Below, piece after piece: positions 14,841 through 21,562 of a stretch of 24,207 bases of DNA. Source of the DNA: CAXTEJ01 sp964243295 (GTDB taxonomy: Bacteria; Actinomycetota; Actinomycetes; Actinomycetales; Angustibacteraceae); contig CAXTEJ010000046.1 in assembly GCA_964243295.1 (NCBI GenBank), positions 1 through 24,207 of the forward strand, given 5' to 3'. Numbering within the stretch: position 1 is the stretch's first letter; each line of letters starts with the position of its first letter. The notes beneath the pieces were generated by a model, which was not told the origin of the DNA, ran no database searches, and saw only the letters and a list, made by a program, of their open reading frames with translations. The translations under genes were made by a program, and so were the position numbers.

Positions 14841-14913
14841 TGGCCCGGTTCGGCCTCGCACCTGGTGGGCCAGCACCTCACCGTCCCGCGGGGTGGACCC
14901 GGGAGACTGCCGT

Positions 14914-15804
14914 GTGACCTTCACGATCCTGGCGAGAGACCCGCTTACCGGTGAGCTGGGCGCGGGCTCCTTCACCTTCGGCTTCGCCGTCGGCGCGGGC
15001 ATGGCGCACCACGCGCCGTCTGCCGGTCTGGTCGTCGTGCAGGCGCGCGGGGATGTCGCCTGGGCGGAGCAGCTGCTGCCGAGCCTCGCGCCCGGCCGCT
15101 GGGCCGACGTCCTCGACGACCTCGCAGCCGACGACCGGCTCGCCGCCGGCCAGCTGGCCGCCCTCTCCGTGACCGGAGAGGCGTTCTGCCACACCGGATC
15201 ACAGTCGGAGCACTTCGCCGACGGGGCCTGCGGTCAGGACCTGGTGTGCGCGGCGAACCTGATGGCCGTGGACGGCGTCCCCCGCCTGACGGCTCAGCAC
15301 TTCCGTGAGCTCGACCCGTCGCTGACCTTGGCCGACAGGCTGGTGGCCGCCCTGCAGCACGCCGACTCCCTCGGGGGCGATGTGCGCGGTCGCATGTCGG
15401 CGTTCGTCCGCACCTTCCCGACCGACCGGGCTACGCCGCCGGTCGACCTCCGCGTGGACTTCCACCACGACGCGGTCACAGAGCTGGCGCGCCACTCACG
15501 CATCGGACGCGCGCACGCCCTGGCCGCGACTGCCGTCGACGCCCACGGCTCGTACGCCGACGTCGAGGTCACGCGGGCGGCTTACCAGCTCGCGCCCGAC
15601 AGCCCGGTCACCGCCAGCGCCTACCTCCTGGCGCGGCTGCGCGCTGGCGACACCGACGAGCCGGCACTCACCGCCCTCTCGCGCGAGGTGGTCGCGCTCG
15701 CACCGCAGCTGCGCGAGCGACTGCGACGCCTCGAGGCGAACGGCCGGCTGCCCGAAGGCACCGCGGCCCGCGTGGGTCGGCTGCTGCCGGGCGGCGGGTA
15801 CTAG
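14914..15804 (+). CDS. DUF1028 family protein (Ntn-hydrolase-like)
   Basis: 296 aa. The DUF1028 signature is at the N-terminus: VTFTILARDPLTGELGAGSF followed by an AVGAGMAHHAPSAGLVVVQA block, then SVTGEAFCHTGSQ and a CGQDLVCAANLMA segment in place of the usual VQGNML region. The family has the N-terminal nucleophile hydrolase fold and is often linked to peptide or amino-acid metabolism; activity is unproven. The C-terminal about 90 residues (from RIGRAHALAATAV) look like helical TPR-like repeats (AYQLAPDSPVTASAYLLARL). The GTG at 14914 was chosen because it opens the family motif and has GGGAG 8-9 nt upstream. It lies 73 bp after the META-domain gene and could be in that unit or independent. 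Confidence 0.85.
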   Translation: MTFTILARDPLTGELGAGSFTFGFAVGAGMAHHAPSAGLVVVQARGDVAWAEQLLPSLAPGRWADVLDDLAADDRLAAGQLAALSVTGEAFCHTGSQSEHFADGACGQDLVCAANLMAVDGVPRLTAQHFRELDPSLTLADRLVAALQHADSLGGDVRGRMSAFVRTFPTDRATPPVDLRVDFHHDAVTELARHSRIGRAHALAATAVDAHGSYADVEVTRAAYQLAPDSPVTASAYLLARLRAGDTDEPALTALSREVVALAPQLRERLRRLEANGRLPEGTAARVGRLLPGGGY

Positions 15805-15828
15805 GCGCACCGTCCTAGGCACACCGTC
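15801..15828 (+). repeat. 14-bp tandem duplication at the DUF1028 stop codon
   Basis: CTAGGCGCACCGTC (15801-15814) is followed directly by CTAGGCACACCGTC (15815-15828), 13 of 14 identical. The first copy contains the TAG stop codon of the DUF1028 gene. Confidence 0.8.
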
Positions 15829-15875
15829 GTCCGGGCTGGGTGTCGTGGGACGGCGCACGCAGGCTCGGACGCGTC

Positions 15876-15946
15876 CGTATGCCGAGATCGACGGCTCGTC
15901 ACGCGACGGCGGTGCGCTTCACGTGGCGTGCATGCCACGTGAAGGA
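15876..15946. repeat. Roughly 70-bp direct repeat, copy 1
   Basis: Shares CG(T)(A/G)TGCCGAGA at its start and the 20-base block around CGGTGCGCTTCACG with the copy at 15993-16062, about 117 bp away. By eye most positions of the right half agree and the middle is more diverged, with one single-base gap. Confidence 0.6.
15917..15944. repeat. 28-bp palindrome with 11-bp perfect arms
   Basis: Arms CTTCACGTGGC (15917-15927) and GCCACGTGAAG (15934-15944) are exact reverse complements. The six central bases GTGCAT also pair apart from one G-T. Each arm carries CACGTG. It could be a protein-binding dyad, a cruciform or hairpin, or the core of a dispersed repeat. The equivalent part of repeat copy 2 has lost the symmetry. 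Confidence 0.85.
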
Positions 15947-15992
15947 GGTGTCTGCCGCGGGAAGCAGCCCCGGACGCCGGACCGCCGGCGTA

Positions 15993-16062
15993 CGTGTGCC
16001 GAGAATGGTGGCCTTCCCGCGACGACGGTGCGCTTCACGCCGCGTGCACGCCACGGGAGGCG
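15993..16062. repeat. Roughly 70-bp direct repeat, copy 2 (degenerate)
   Basis: Second copy of the element at 15876-15946. The block CGGTGCGCTTCACG is retained exactly, but the palindrome arms have changed (CCGCGTGCACGCCACGGG), so it cannot form the same perfect stem. Confidence 0.6.
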
Positions 16063-16140
16063 AGCCGATCTGGTCTCGCCCGAGTGCGGGCGGGGTGCAG
16101 GCGGTAGGTGACCTCGGCGCGGCAGGGGTGCCTCGCGCAC

Positions 16141-16146
16141 TACCGT
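16141..16146 (+). promoter_or_regulatory. Leaderless -10 element (TACCGT) for the DUF2520-panC operon
   Basis: TACCGT matches TANNNT and ends 7 nt before GTG 16154, the position expected for transcription starting at the start codon. Confidence 0.55.
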
Positions 16147-16153
16147 CGGCGGC

Positions 16154-17056
16154 GTGACCTCAGCCCCTCCGAGCCAGCGCCCCGCGCGCCTGAGCGTCGG
16201 CGTGGTCGGCGCCGGGAAGGTCGGTGCGGTGCTCGGGGCGGCGCTCGCACGAGCCGGTCACCGCGTCGTCGCGGTCAGCGCCGTGAGCCCGGCGTCCCGC
16301 GAGCGCGCCGAGACGCTGCTGCCCGGTGTGCCCGTGCTGCCCGTGCCGGACGTCGTCGCCGCGGCCGAGCTGGTGCTGCTGGCCGTGCCGGACGACGACC
16401 TCGACCCGCTCGTGCGAGGCCTGTCGGCCACCGGTGCGTGGGCCGCCGGCCAGCTGGTGGCCCACACCAGCGGGCGCCACGGCATCGGCGTCCTGGCCCC
16501 GGCCACGGGGGTGATCGCCCTGGCGCTCCACCCGGCGATGACCTTCACCGGCACGGGCGTCGACCTCGAGCGGCTCACGGGCTGCTGCTTCGGGGTGACC
16601 GCCGCCGACCCGGTGCGCCCGGTCGCCGAGGCCCTGGTGCTCGAGATGGGGTCGGAGCCGGTGTGGGTGCCCGAGGAGGCGCGGCCGGCCTACCACGCCG
16701 CTCTCAGCCACGGCGCGAACCACCTGGTCACGCTCGTCGCGCAAGCCGTGCAGGTGCTGCGCGACAGCGGGGTCGGCGTCCCCGAGCGGGTGCTGGCGCC
16801 GCTGCTGTCCGCCGCCCTGGACGGTGCGCTGCGGCGCGGGGACGCCGCGCTGACCGGTCCGGTGGCCCGCGGGGACGCCGGTACGGTGTCGGCGCACGTG
16901 CACGAGCTCGCCGCCGAGAGCGCTGACGTGCTGCCGACCTACGTCGCGCTCTCGCGAGCCACCACCGTGCGGGCGCTGGCCGACGGCCGGCTCCGCCCGC
17001 AGGCGGCGGCCGCCCTGCTCGACGCCCTCGCGCCCCCCAAGGAGCCCCGCTCGTGA
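16154..17056 (+). CDS. Rossmann-fold DUF2520 protein upstream of panC
   Basis: 300 aa. An N-terminal NAD(P)-binding Rossmann motif GAGKVG (19-24) and the strand LVLLAVPDDDLDPLV (about 73-87) are followed by LHPAMTFTG and the C-terminal helical DUF2520 domain (about 165-290), including YHAALSHGANHLVTLV. The shape resembles 6-phosphogluconate dehydrogenase-like or ketopantoate reductase-like enzymes, and the gene is regularly found just before panC in actinobacteria, so a role in pantothenate synthesis is often suggested but not shown. GTG 16154 has a -10-like TACCGT at leaderless spacing. It is coupled to panC by a GTGA overlap (17053-17056). Confidence 0.9.
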   Translation: MTSAPPSQRPARLSVGVVGAGKVGAVLGAALARAGHRVVAVSAVSPASRERAETLLPGVPVLPVPDVVAAAELVLLAVPDDDLDPLVRGLSATGAWAAGQLVAHTSGRHGIGVLAPATGVIALALHPAMTFTGTGVDLERLTGCCFGVTAADPVRPVAEALVLEMGSEPVWVPEEARPAYHAALSHGANHLVTLVAQAVQVLRDSGVGVPERVLAPLLSAALDGALRRGDAALTGPVARGDAGTVSAHVHELAAESADVLPTYVALSRATTVRALADGRLRPQAAAALLDALAPPKEPRS

Positions 17057-17952
17057 CCGTCCGCACCACCCCGCCGGCAGCCTCGGCAGCGCCGGCCACG
17101 CCCACCGTCGCGCGCAGCCGGGCCGACCTGCGCGCCGCGCGCGCGCTGCTGACCGGCGACGTCGCCGTGGTGATGACGATGGGCGCGTTGCACGAGGGCC
17201 ACGCCACCTTGATCCGCGAGGCCCGTGCCCGCGCCGACCACGTGCTCGTGACGATCTTCCTCAACCCGCTGCAGTTCGGCCCGCGCGAGGACCTGTCGCG
17301 CTACCCCCGCACCTTCGACGCCGACCGCGCGCTGTGCGCCCGCGAGGGCGTCGACGTCGTGTTCGCCCCGACCCCCGACGTGGTCTACCCCGAGGGCGAC
17401 CCGGGTGTGCGGGTCAGCGCGGGCCCGCTCGGCGACGTGCTCGAGGGCCAGGCGCGCCCCGGCCACTTCGACGGCGTGCTGACCGTCGTGGGCAAGCTGC
17501 TGCACCTGACGCGGCCGCAGGTCGCGCTGTTCGGCCAGAAGGACGCCCAGCAGCTGCTGCTCATCCGCCGAATGGTCACCGACCTCGACTTCCCCACCGA
17601 GGTCGTCGCCGTGACGACCGTGCGCGAGCCGGACGGCCTGGCCATGTCGAGCCGCAACGTCTACCTGGCACCGGCCGACCGCGAGGCCGCGCTCGCCCTG
17701 TCGGCCGCCCTGCGCGCCGGCGAGGGCGCGGTGCCCGAAGGCCCGAGCGCCGTCCGCCGCGCGGCCCGCGCGGTGCTGGTCGCCGAGCCGCTCGTGCTCG
17801 TCGACTACCTCGTGCTGGTGCACCCGGTCACGCTGGTCGACGTGCCCGAGTGGTACCGCGGCGAGGCGCTGCTCGCGGTCGCCGCCCGCGTGGGCCCGAC
17901 CCGGCTGATCGACAACGTGCCGCTGCTGCTGGGCGGGCCGGCGCCCACCTGA
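17053..17952 (+). CDS. panC: Pantothenate synthetase (pantoate-beta-alanine ligase)
   Basis: 299 aa, normal length. It joins pantoate and beta-alanine through a pantoyl-adenylate using ATP, a cytosolic step of vitamin B5/CoA synthesis. The HIGH-like motif is MGALHEGH (43-50) with H47 and H50. The pantoate and ATP-contacting blocks IFLNPLQFGPREDLSRYPR (68-86), GQKDAQQ (161-167) and the KMSKS-like MSSRN (198-202) are all intact. The GTG start lies in the GTGA overlap with the DUF2520 gene. panD, which makes beta-alanine and often follows panC in this neighbourhood, is not in the window; a short STAS-like gene follows instead. Confidence 0.97.
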   Translation: MTVRTTPPAASAAPATPTVARSRADLRAARALLTGDVAVVMTMGALHEGHATLIREARARADHVLVTIFLNPLQFGPREDLSRYPRTFDADRALCAREGVDVVFAPTPDVVYPEGDPGVRVSAGPLGDVLEGQARPGHFDGVLTVVGKLLHLTRPQVALFGQKDAQQLLLIRRMVTDLDFPTEVVAVTTVREPDGLAMSSRNVYLAPADREAALALSAALRAGEGAVPEGPSAVRRAARAVLVAEPLVLVDYLVLVHPVTLVDVPEWYRGEALLAVAARVGPTRLIDNVPLLLGGPAPT

Positions 17953-17973
17953 CCGCACTCCAGACCGCACTCC
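17951..17973 (+). repeat. 12-bp tandem duplication after panC
   Basis: GACCGCACTCC occurs at 17951-17961 and again at 17963-17973 with one base between. The first copy contains the last two bases of the panC stop codon. A more distant inverted pair CCAGAC (17960-17965) / GTCTGG (17997-18002) may form a weak stem. Confidence 0.75.
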
Positions 17974-18047
17974 GTCGCAAACACCGGACCCGCACGTCTG
18001 GCTCGGACGGCGCAGGTGCTCCATGATGCGATGACGAGGAGGTCGGC

Positions 18048-18311
18048 ATGCCGGTGCAGGTCACGCGGATCGGGACGCAGGTGGTGGTGCGGCTGACCGG
18101 TCGCGTCGGCGCCGACTGGGAGCCCGACCTCGAGCGCGCGTACGCCGAGGTATGCGAGCTCGCGTCCTCGCTCGTGGCGGTCGACCTCGACGACGCCGAG
18201 CTGGTCGACGGCACCGCCCTCGCCTTCCTCGCCCGGCTGCACGTGCGCTGGCGGCTGCGGCTGCTCAACGCACCGCTCGGGCTGTGGGCGCAGCTCGCCA
18301 GCACCGCCTGA
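18048..18311 (+). CDS. Small STAS-like (anti-sigma-factor antagonist type) protein, degenerate
   Basis: 87 aa, slightly shorter than usual STAS proteins (about 100-110). Beta strands VTRIGTQVVVRLTGRV and LVAVDLDDAELVDGTALAFLARL match the STAS order: the second block sits where antagonists carry D-S-S-G with the phosphorylated serine. Here the residues are D54-G55-T56-A57, so the classical phospho-serine is missing. The C-terminus (LRLLNAPLGLWAQLASTA) fits the last strand and helix but is truncated. A strong GAGGAGG site precedes the ATG at 18048. It lies 95 bp after panC and 41 bp before lysS. A STAS fold is a reasonable but not certain reading; no cognate kinase is nearby. Confidence 0.65.
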   Translation: MPVQVTRIGTQVVVRLTGRVGADWEPDLERAYAEVCELASSLVAVDLDDAELVDGTALAFLARLHVRWRLRLLNAPLGLWAQLASTA

Positions 18312-18340
18312 GGTGGCCAAGCAGGCGTCACCGTCCCCAC

Positions 18341-18346
18341 TAGCCT
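18341..18346 (+). promoter_or_regulatory. Leaderless -10 element (TAGCCT) for lysS
   Basis: TAGCCT lies 6 nt upstream of ATG 18353, so transcription is expected to begin at or next to the start codon. No ribosome-binding site precedes the ATG, in agreement. Confidence 0.6.
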
Positions 18347-18352
18347 GACGGC

Positions 18353-19861
18353 ATGAGCGAGCAGCCCCCGGCCAGGCCCGCCGAGGACGTCCCCGAGCAG
18401 CTGCGCGTGCGGCGGGCCAAGCGTGACCGGCTCCTCGCGGCGGGCACCGACCCCTACCCCGTCGGGGTGCCACGCACCCACACGCTGGCGCAGGTGCGCA
18501 AGGCGCACGCCGGCCTCGCGGACGGCGAGGAGACCGACGACCTGGTGGGCGTCGCGGGGCGCGTGGTCTTCGTCCGCAACACCGGCAAGCTCTGCTTCGC
18601 GACGCTGCAGGAGGGCGACGGCACCCGGCTGCAGGCGATGCTCGGCCTGGCCGGCGTGGGCGCCGACGCGCTGGCGGCATGGAAGGCCGACGTCGACCTC
18701 GGCGACCACGTCTTCGTCCACGGCCGGGTGGTCTCGAGCCGCCGCGGCGAGCTCAGCGTCATGGCCGACGGCTGGCAGCTGGCCGCCAAGGCCTTGCGCC
18801 CGCTGCCGAACCTGCACACCGAGCTGGGCGAGGAGACCCGGGTGCGCCAGCGCTACGCCGATCTCATCGTGCGCCCGGCGGCCCGCGAGACGGTGCGGAC
18901 CCGCGCGGCCGTCGTCCGCAGCCTGCGCGAATCCTTTCACCGTCGCGACTTCGTCGAGATCGAGACGCCGATGCTGCAGACGATGCACGGCGGGGCGTCC
19001 GCGCGGCCTTTCGTCACGCACATGAACGCCTATGACATGGACCTGTACCTGCGCATCGCCCCCGAGCTGTTCTTGAAGCGCGCTGCGGTCGGCGGGCTGG
19101 AGAAGGTCTTCGAGATCAACCGCAATTTCCGCAACGAGGGCGCTGACGCCACCCACAGCCCCGAGTTCGCCATGCTCGAGTTCTACGAGGCGTACGGCGA
19201 CTACGACTCGGTCGCGACGCTCACCCGTCACCTCGTGCAGGAGGCCTGCGAGGCGGTCTTCGGCTCCCACGTCGCCACCCTCGCCGACGGCACCGAGTAC
19301 GACCTCGGCGGCGACTGGCAGTCCGTGTCGATGTACCCGTCGCTGTCGCAGGCGCTCGGCGAGCAGGTCGCCCCGACCACGCCCCTGACGGCCTTGCGCG
19401 CTCACACCGACCGGCTGGGCCTGCAGGTCGACCCGGCCCACCTGTCGCACGGCAAGCTCGTCGAGCAGCTGTGGGAGCACCTGGTGGGCGACCACCTGGT
19501 GAGCCCGACCTTCGTGCGCGACTTCCCCGTCGAGACCACGCCCCTGACGCGCCAGCACCGCACGACCGAGGGCGTGAGCGAGAAGTGGGACCTGTACGTG
19601 CGCGGCTTCGAGCTCGCGACGGGCTACTCCGAGCTGGTCGACCCCGTCGTGCAACGTGAGCGCTTCGAGGCGCAGGCGAAGCTCGCCTCGCTCGGCGACG
19701 AGGAGGCCATGCGAGTCGACGAGGACTTCCTGCGGGCCATGGAGTACGCGCTGCCGCCGACCGGCGGGCAGGGCATGGGGGTCGACCGGCTGCTGATCGC
19801 GCTGACCGGGCTCGGCATCCGCGACACGATCCTGTTCCCGCTGGTGAAGCCCGAGCAGTGA
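18353..19861 (+). CDS. lysS: Lysyl-tRNA synthetase, class II
   Basis: 502 aa. It charges tRNA-Lys in the cytosol. An N-terminal OB-fold anticodon-binding domain (about 55-150; VGVAGRVVFVRNTGKLCFATL) precedes the class II catalytic core: motif 1 around FVEIETPMLQTMHGGASARPF (about 202-222), motif 2 FRNEGADATHSPEF (from F259) and motif 3 GMGVDRLLIALTG (474-486). All active-site blocks look complete and the length is normal. ATG 18353 has no ribosome-binding site but a TANNNT hexamer at leaderless spacing. In actinobacteria lysS commonly lies upstream of lsr2 and clpC, as here. Confidence 0.97.
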   Translation: MSEQPPARPAEDVPEQLRVRRAKRDRLLAAGTDPYPVGVPRTHTLAQVRKAHAGLADGEETDDLVGVAGRVVFVRNTGKLCFATLQEGDGTRLQAMLGLAGVGADALAAWKADVDLGDHVFVHGRVVSSRRGELSVMADGWQLAAKALRPLPNLHTELGEETRVRQRYADLIVRPAARETVRTRAAVVRSLRESFHRRDFVEIETPMLQTMHGGASARPFVTHMNAYDMDLYLRIAPELFLKRAAVGGLEKVFEINRNFRNEGADATHSPEFAMLEFYEAYGDYDSVATLTRHLVQEACEAVFGSHVATLADGTEYDLGGDWQSVSMYPSLSQALGEQVAPTTPLTALRAHTDRLGLQVDPAHLSHGKLVEQLWEHLVGDHLVSPTFVRDFPVETTPLTRQHRTTEGVSEKWDLYVRGFELATGYSELVDPVVQRERFEAQAKLASLGDEEAMRVDEDFLRAMEYALPPTGGQGMGVDRLLIALTGLGIRDTILFPLVKPEQ

Positions 19862-19880
19862 GGCCCCGGCCCGCCCGGCG

Positions 19881-19886
19881 TACGCT
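19881..19886 (+). promoter_or_regulatory. Leaderless -10 element (TACGCT) for the 60-aa membrane protein
   Basis: TACGCT lies 6 nt upstream of GTG 19893. Same arrangement as the one before lysS. Confidence 0.5.
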
Positions 19887-19892
19887 CGACAC

Positions 19893-20075
19893 GTGCTGAA
19901 AGCCCTCATCGCGCTGGTCCCGTCCGCGGGAGTGCTGTTCTTGTTCGTCGTGGTGATCCGCTCGATGCTCGAGGGCGATCGCCGTGAGCGCTCAGCGCTC
20001 GCCACGTGGGAGGCCGAGCAGGATCGCGCGGCTGCAGACGTGGATTCACCGCCCGCGCCGCCCGCGCATTCCTGA
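19893..20075 (+). CDS. Small single-pass membrane protein, 60 aa
   Basis: 60 aa. A hydrophobic helix (about 4-23; LIALVPSAGVLFLFVVVIRS) is followed by a charged cytosolic tail (LEGDRRERSALATWEAEQDR) and a proline-rich end. No known function. Coding is supported by its third-position G/C use, its place 31 bp after lysS in the usual lysS-lsr2 interval, and the leaderless -10 before its GTG. I recall similar short proteins in this interval in other actinobacteria but cannot verify it here. Confidence 0.65.
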   Translation: MLKALIALVPSAGVLFLFVVVIRSMLEGDRRERSALATWEAEQDRAAADVDSPPAPPAHS

Positions 20076-20087
20076 CACGCCGTCAGG
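20071..20087 (+). terminator. Weak hairpin at the end of the 60-aa gene
   Basis: CCTGAC (20071-20076) and GTCAGG (20082-20087) pair around a 5-nt loop. The left arm includes the TGA stop codon. No T-run follows. Confidence 0.3.
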
Positions 20088-20149
20088 ACCGGTGACGTCG
20101 GCTCGCGAAGGCTGACGTGCGTTCACTGCCGCGCCAGCGGCGCGCCCGT

Positions 20150-20179
20150 TTGACGGGCATCGCCCCTTCCCGCCATTCT
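20150..20179 (+). promoter_or_regulatory. Candidate lsr2 promoter TTGACG-N18-CATTCT
   Basis: TTGACG (20150-20155) is close to the sigma-70 -35 consensus; CATTCT (20174-20179) is an imperfect -10 (A and final T kept) at 18-bp spacing. TTGACG also lies in the loop and right arm of a small dyad GCCCGT-TTG-ACGGGC. The predicted leader is about 50 nt. Confidence 0.45.
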
Positions 20180-20191
20180 CGAGATATCGGC

Positions 20192-20219
20192 GGCGACATT
20201 GTGTCGCCTTTCTCGACAC
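20192..20219 (+). promoter_or_regulatory. Two mutually exclusive stems in the lsr2 leader
   Basis: GGCGACA (20192-20198) pairs perfectly with TGTCGCC (20202-20208) over a TTG loop. GTGTCG (20201-20206) pairs perfectly with CGACAC (20214-20219) over a 7-nt loop. The two stems share 20202-20206, so only one can form. The second ends one base before the AAGGAG ribosome-binding site (20221-20226). This could be an RNA switch or a protein-binding dyad. Confidence 0.5.
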
Positions 20220-20235
20220 GAAGGAGCGGCTTTTC

Positions 20236-20607
20236 ATGGCACAGCGCGTGCAGGTCATGCTGATCGACGACGTCGACGGCAGCGACGGGGCCGAGACGGT
20301 CACCTTCGCCCTCGACGGCGTCACCTACGAGATCGACTTGTCCGAGGCCAACGCCAGTGCCCTGCGTGAGGCGTTCTCAGCCTGGGTCGGGCACGGGCGC
20401 CGGGTCTCCGGCCGCTCGACCGGCGGCTCACCGCGCACGAGCCGCCGTTCGTCCGCCGGCTCTGCGGCGTCGTCGTCGTCCTCGTCCTCGGGCTCGCAGA
20501 CCGCCGCCGTCCGCCAGTGGGCCCGCGAGAACGGCCACGAGGTCAAGGAGCGCGGCCGCATCCAGGCCGAGATCGTCGAGGCCTACCGGGCGGCCCACCC
20601 GTCCTGA
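20236..20607 (+). CDS. lsr2: Lsr2 nucleoid-associated protein
   Basis: 123 aa. Lsr2 bridges and silences AT-rich DNA, the actinobacterial counterpart of H-NS. The N-terminal oligomerisation domain (1-55) begins MAQRVQVMLIDDVDG and contains VTFALDGVTYEIDLSEANA. A Ser/Gly/Arg-rich linker (about 56-88) with a run of serines is longer and more serine-rich than in the classical protein. The C-terminal DNA-binding domain (89-123; AAVRQWARENGHEVKERGRI) has the AT-hook-like R106-G107-R108. AAGGAG lies 9 nt before the ATG. Upstream, a TTGACG box and alternative hairpins may control it. The 3' end faces the LigD-type polymerase gene across a strong inverted repeat. Confidence 0.95.
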   Translation: MAQRVQVMLIDDVDGSDGAETVTFALDGVTYEIDLSEANASALREAFSAWVGHGRRVSGRSTGGSPRTSRRSSAGSAASSSSSSSGSQTAAVRQWARENGHEVKERGRIQAEIVEAYRAAHPS

Positions 20608-20614
20608 TCCCGGA

Positions 20615-20664
20615 CGTCGGTGCGCCGGCTCGCCGCCTCGCCGGTGGGGCTCAGCGCACCGACG
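20615..20664. terminator. Bidirectional terminator between lsr2 and the polymerase gene
   Basis: CGTCGGTGCGC (20615-20625) and GCGCACCGACG (20654-20664) are perfect 11-bp reverse complements. An inner CCGGC (20625-20629) / GCCGG (20640-20644) pair extends the structure. It lies between convergent stop codons (lsr2 ends at 20607; the polymerase TGA, 20651-20653, lies in the loop side), as expected for a shared terminator. Confidence 0.55.
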
Positions 20665-21562
20665 GCCCCGGGTCGAGCAGCCCGGCGGCGAGGTCGCCGT
20701 CGCGCTCGACCCGCTCGAGCACCTCGCTGAACGACAGCTGACGCAGCCCGCCGGTCGTCACCTCGTCCCACGTCCGCGGAGCCGCCGCGTTCGGGTGCTC
20801 GCGGCCGCGCAGCGCGTACGGCGAGATGGTGGTCTTGGCGCCGTGGTTCTGGCTCCAGTCCAGCAGCACCTTGCCTGGCCGCAGCGACTTGGTCATGCGC
20901 GCCACGACGAGCTTGGGATGCTCGGCCGCGAGGTCGCTCGCCAGCCGCTCGGCGTACGAGCGGACGGTGTCGGCGTCCTGGCGGCCGCTGAGCGGGGCGT
21001 ACAGCTGCATGCCCTTGCTGCCGCTGGTGACGGGGACGACGGTCAGCCCGTCCGCCTCCAGCCGCTCACGCACCAGCAGCGCCAGCTCGCAGCACTCCTC
21101 CAGCCCCGCGGGTGCGCCCGGGTCGAGGTCGACGACGAGCCGGTCGACCCCCTTGACCGCGCCGCGGGCACCCACCTGCCACTGCGGCACGTGCAGCTCG
21201 AGCGCGGCGAGGTTGACCAGCCACACCAGCGTCGCGACGTCCTGCACCAGCGGGAACGTGGCGACGTCGCGGCCCTGCGAGGACCCGGGCGTCGGCAGCG
21301 TCACGCGGTCGACCCAGTCCGGCGTGCCCCGCGGGAGGTTCTTCTCGAAGAACGACGGCCCCGAGGTGCCGTCGGGCCAGCGCTTGCGGGTGACCGGCCG
21401 GCGACCGAGGTGGGGCAGCAGCAGCGGCGCCACCCGCGCGTAGTAGTCGAGCACCTCGCCCTTGGTGGTGCCGGTGGCCGGGTAGAGCACCTTCTCCAGC
21501 CGGCGCAGCCGCAGCGTGCGGCCCTCGACGTCGACGCGCACCTCGCCGAGCGGCTCGCTCAC
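20651..21562 (-). CDS. ligD: LigD-type NHEJ polymerase (stand-alone PolDom)
   Basis: 303 aa, a stand-alone archaeo-eukaryotic primase-like polymerase as in the polymerase domain of LigD. It fills gaps at broken DNA ends, preferring ribonucleotides in known members. The metal-binding D145-L-D147 (VVDLDPG) and third carboxylate D235 (LLDWSQN) are present, with the conserved RKRWPDGTSGPSFFEKN block (59-75), TSGSKGMQLYAPL (179-191) and KTTISPYALRGRE. The GTG at 21562 lies in a GTGA overlap with the ligase gene. In mycobacterial LigD this domain is fused to a phosphoesterase and a ligase; here it is separate and the phosphoesterase is absent from the window. Confidence 0.92.
   Translation of the reverse strand: MSEPLGEVRVDVEGRTLRLRRLEKVLYPATGTTKGEVLDYYARVAPLLLPHLGRRPVTRKRWPDGTSGPSFFEKNLPRGTPDWVDRVTLPTPGSSQGRDVATFPLVQDVATLVWLVNLAALELHVPQWQVGARGAVKGVDRLVVDLDPGAPAGLEECCELALLVRERLEADGLTVVPVTSGSKGMQLYAPLSGRQDADTVRSYAERLASDLAAEHPKLVVARMTKSLRPGKVLLDWSQNHGAKTTISPYALRGREHPNAAAPRTWDEVTTGGLRQLSFSEVLERVERDGDLAAGLLDPGPSVR

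Larger units (their letters stand above)
15805..16153. other. 349-bp gap with a diverged direct repeat and palindromes
   Basis: I see no credible gene here on either strand. The gap holds the second unit of a 14-bp duplication, a 12-bp perfect palindrome CGGACGCGTCCG (15866-15877), two copies of a roughly 70-bp direct repeat (15876-15946 and 15993-16062), a 28-bp palindrome inside the first copy, and the leaderless promoter element of the next gene at its right end. Confidence 0.75.

Noticed and set aside
14841..14872. TGGCCC/GGGCCA stem after the META-domain gene as a terminator
   Set aside because: Only 6 bp with a 20-nt loop, which is expected by chance in such GC-rich DNA.
15919..16140. 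73-codon minus-strand open frame in the 349-bp gap
   Set aside because: It is made of the direct-repeat element read in one frame; no start signal and no family resemblance.
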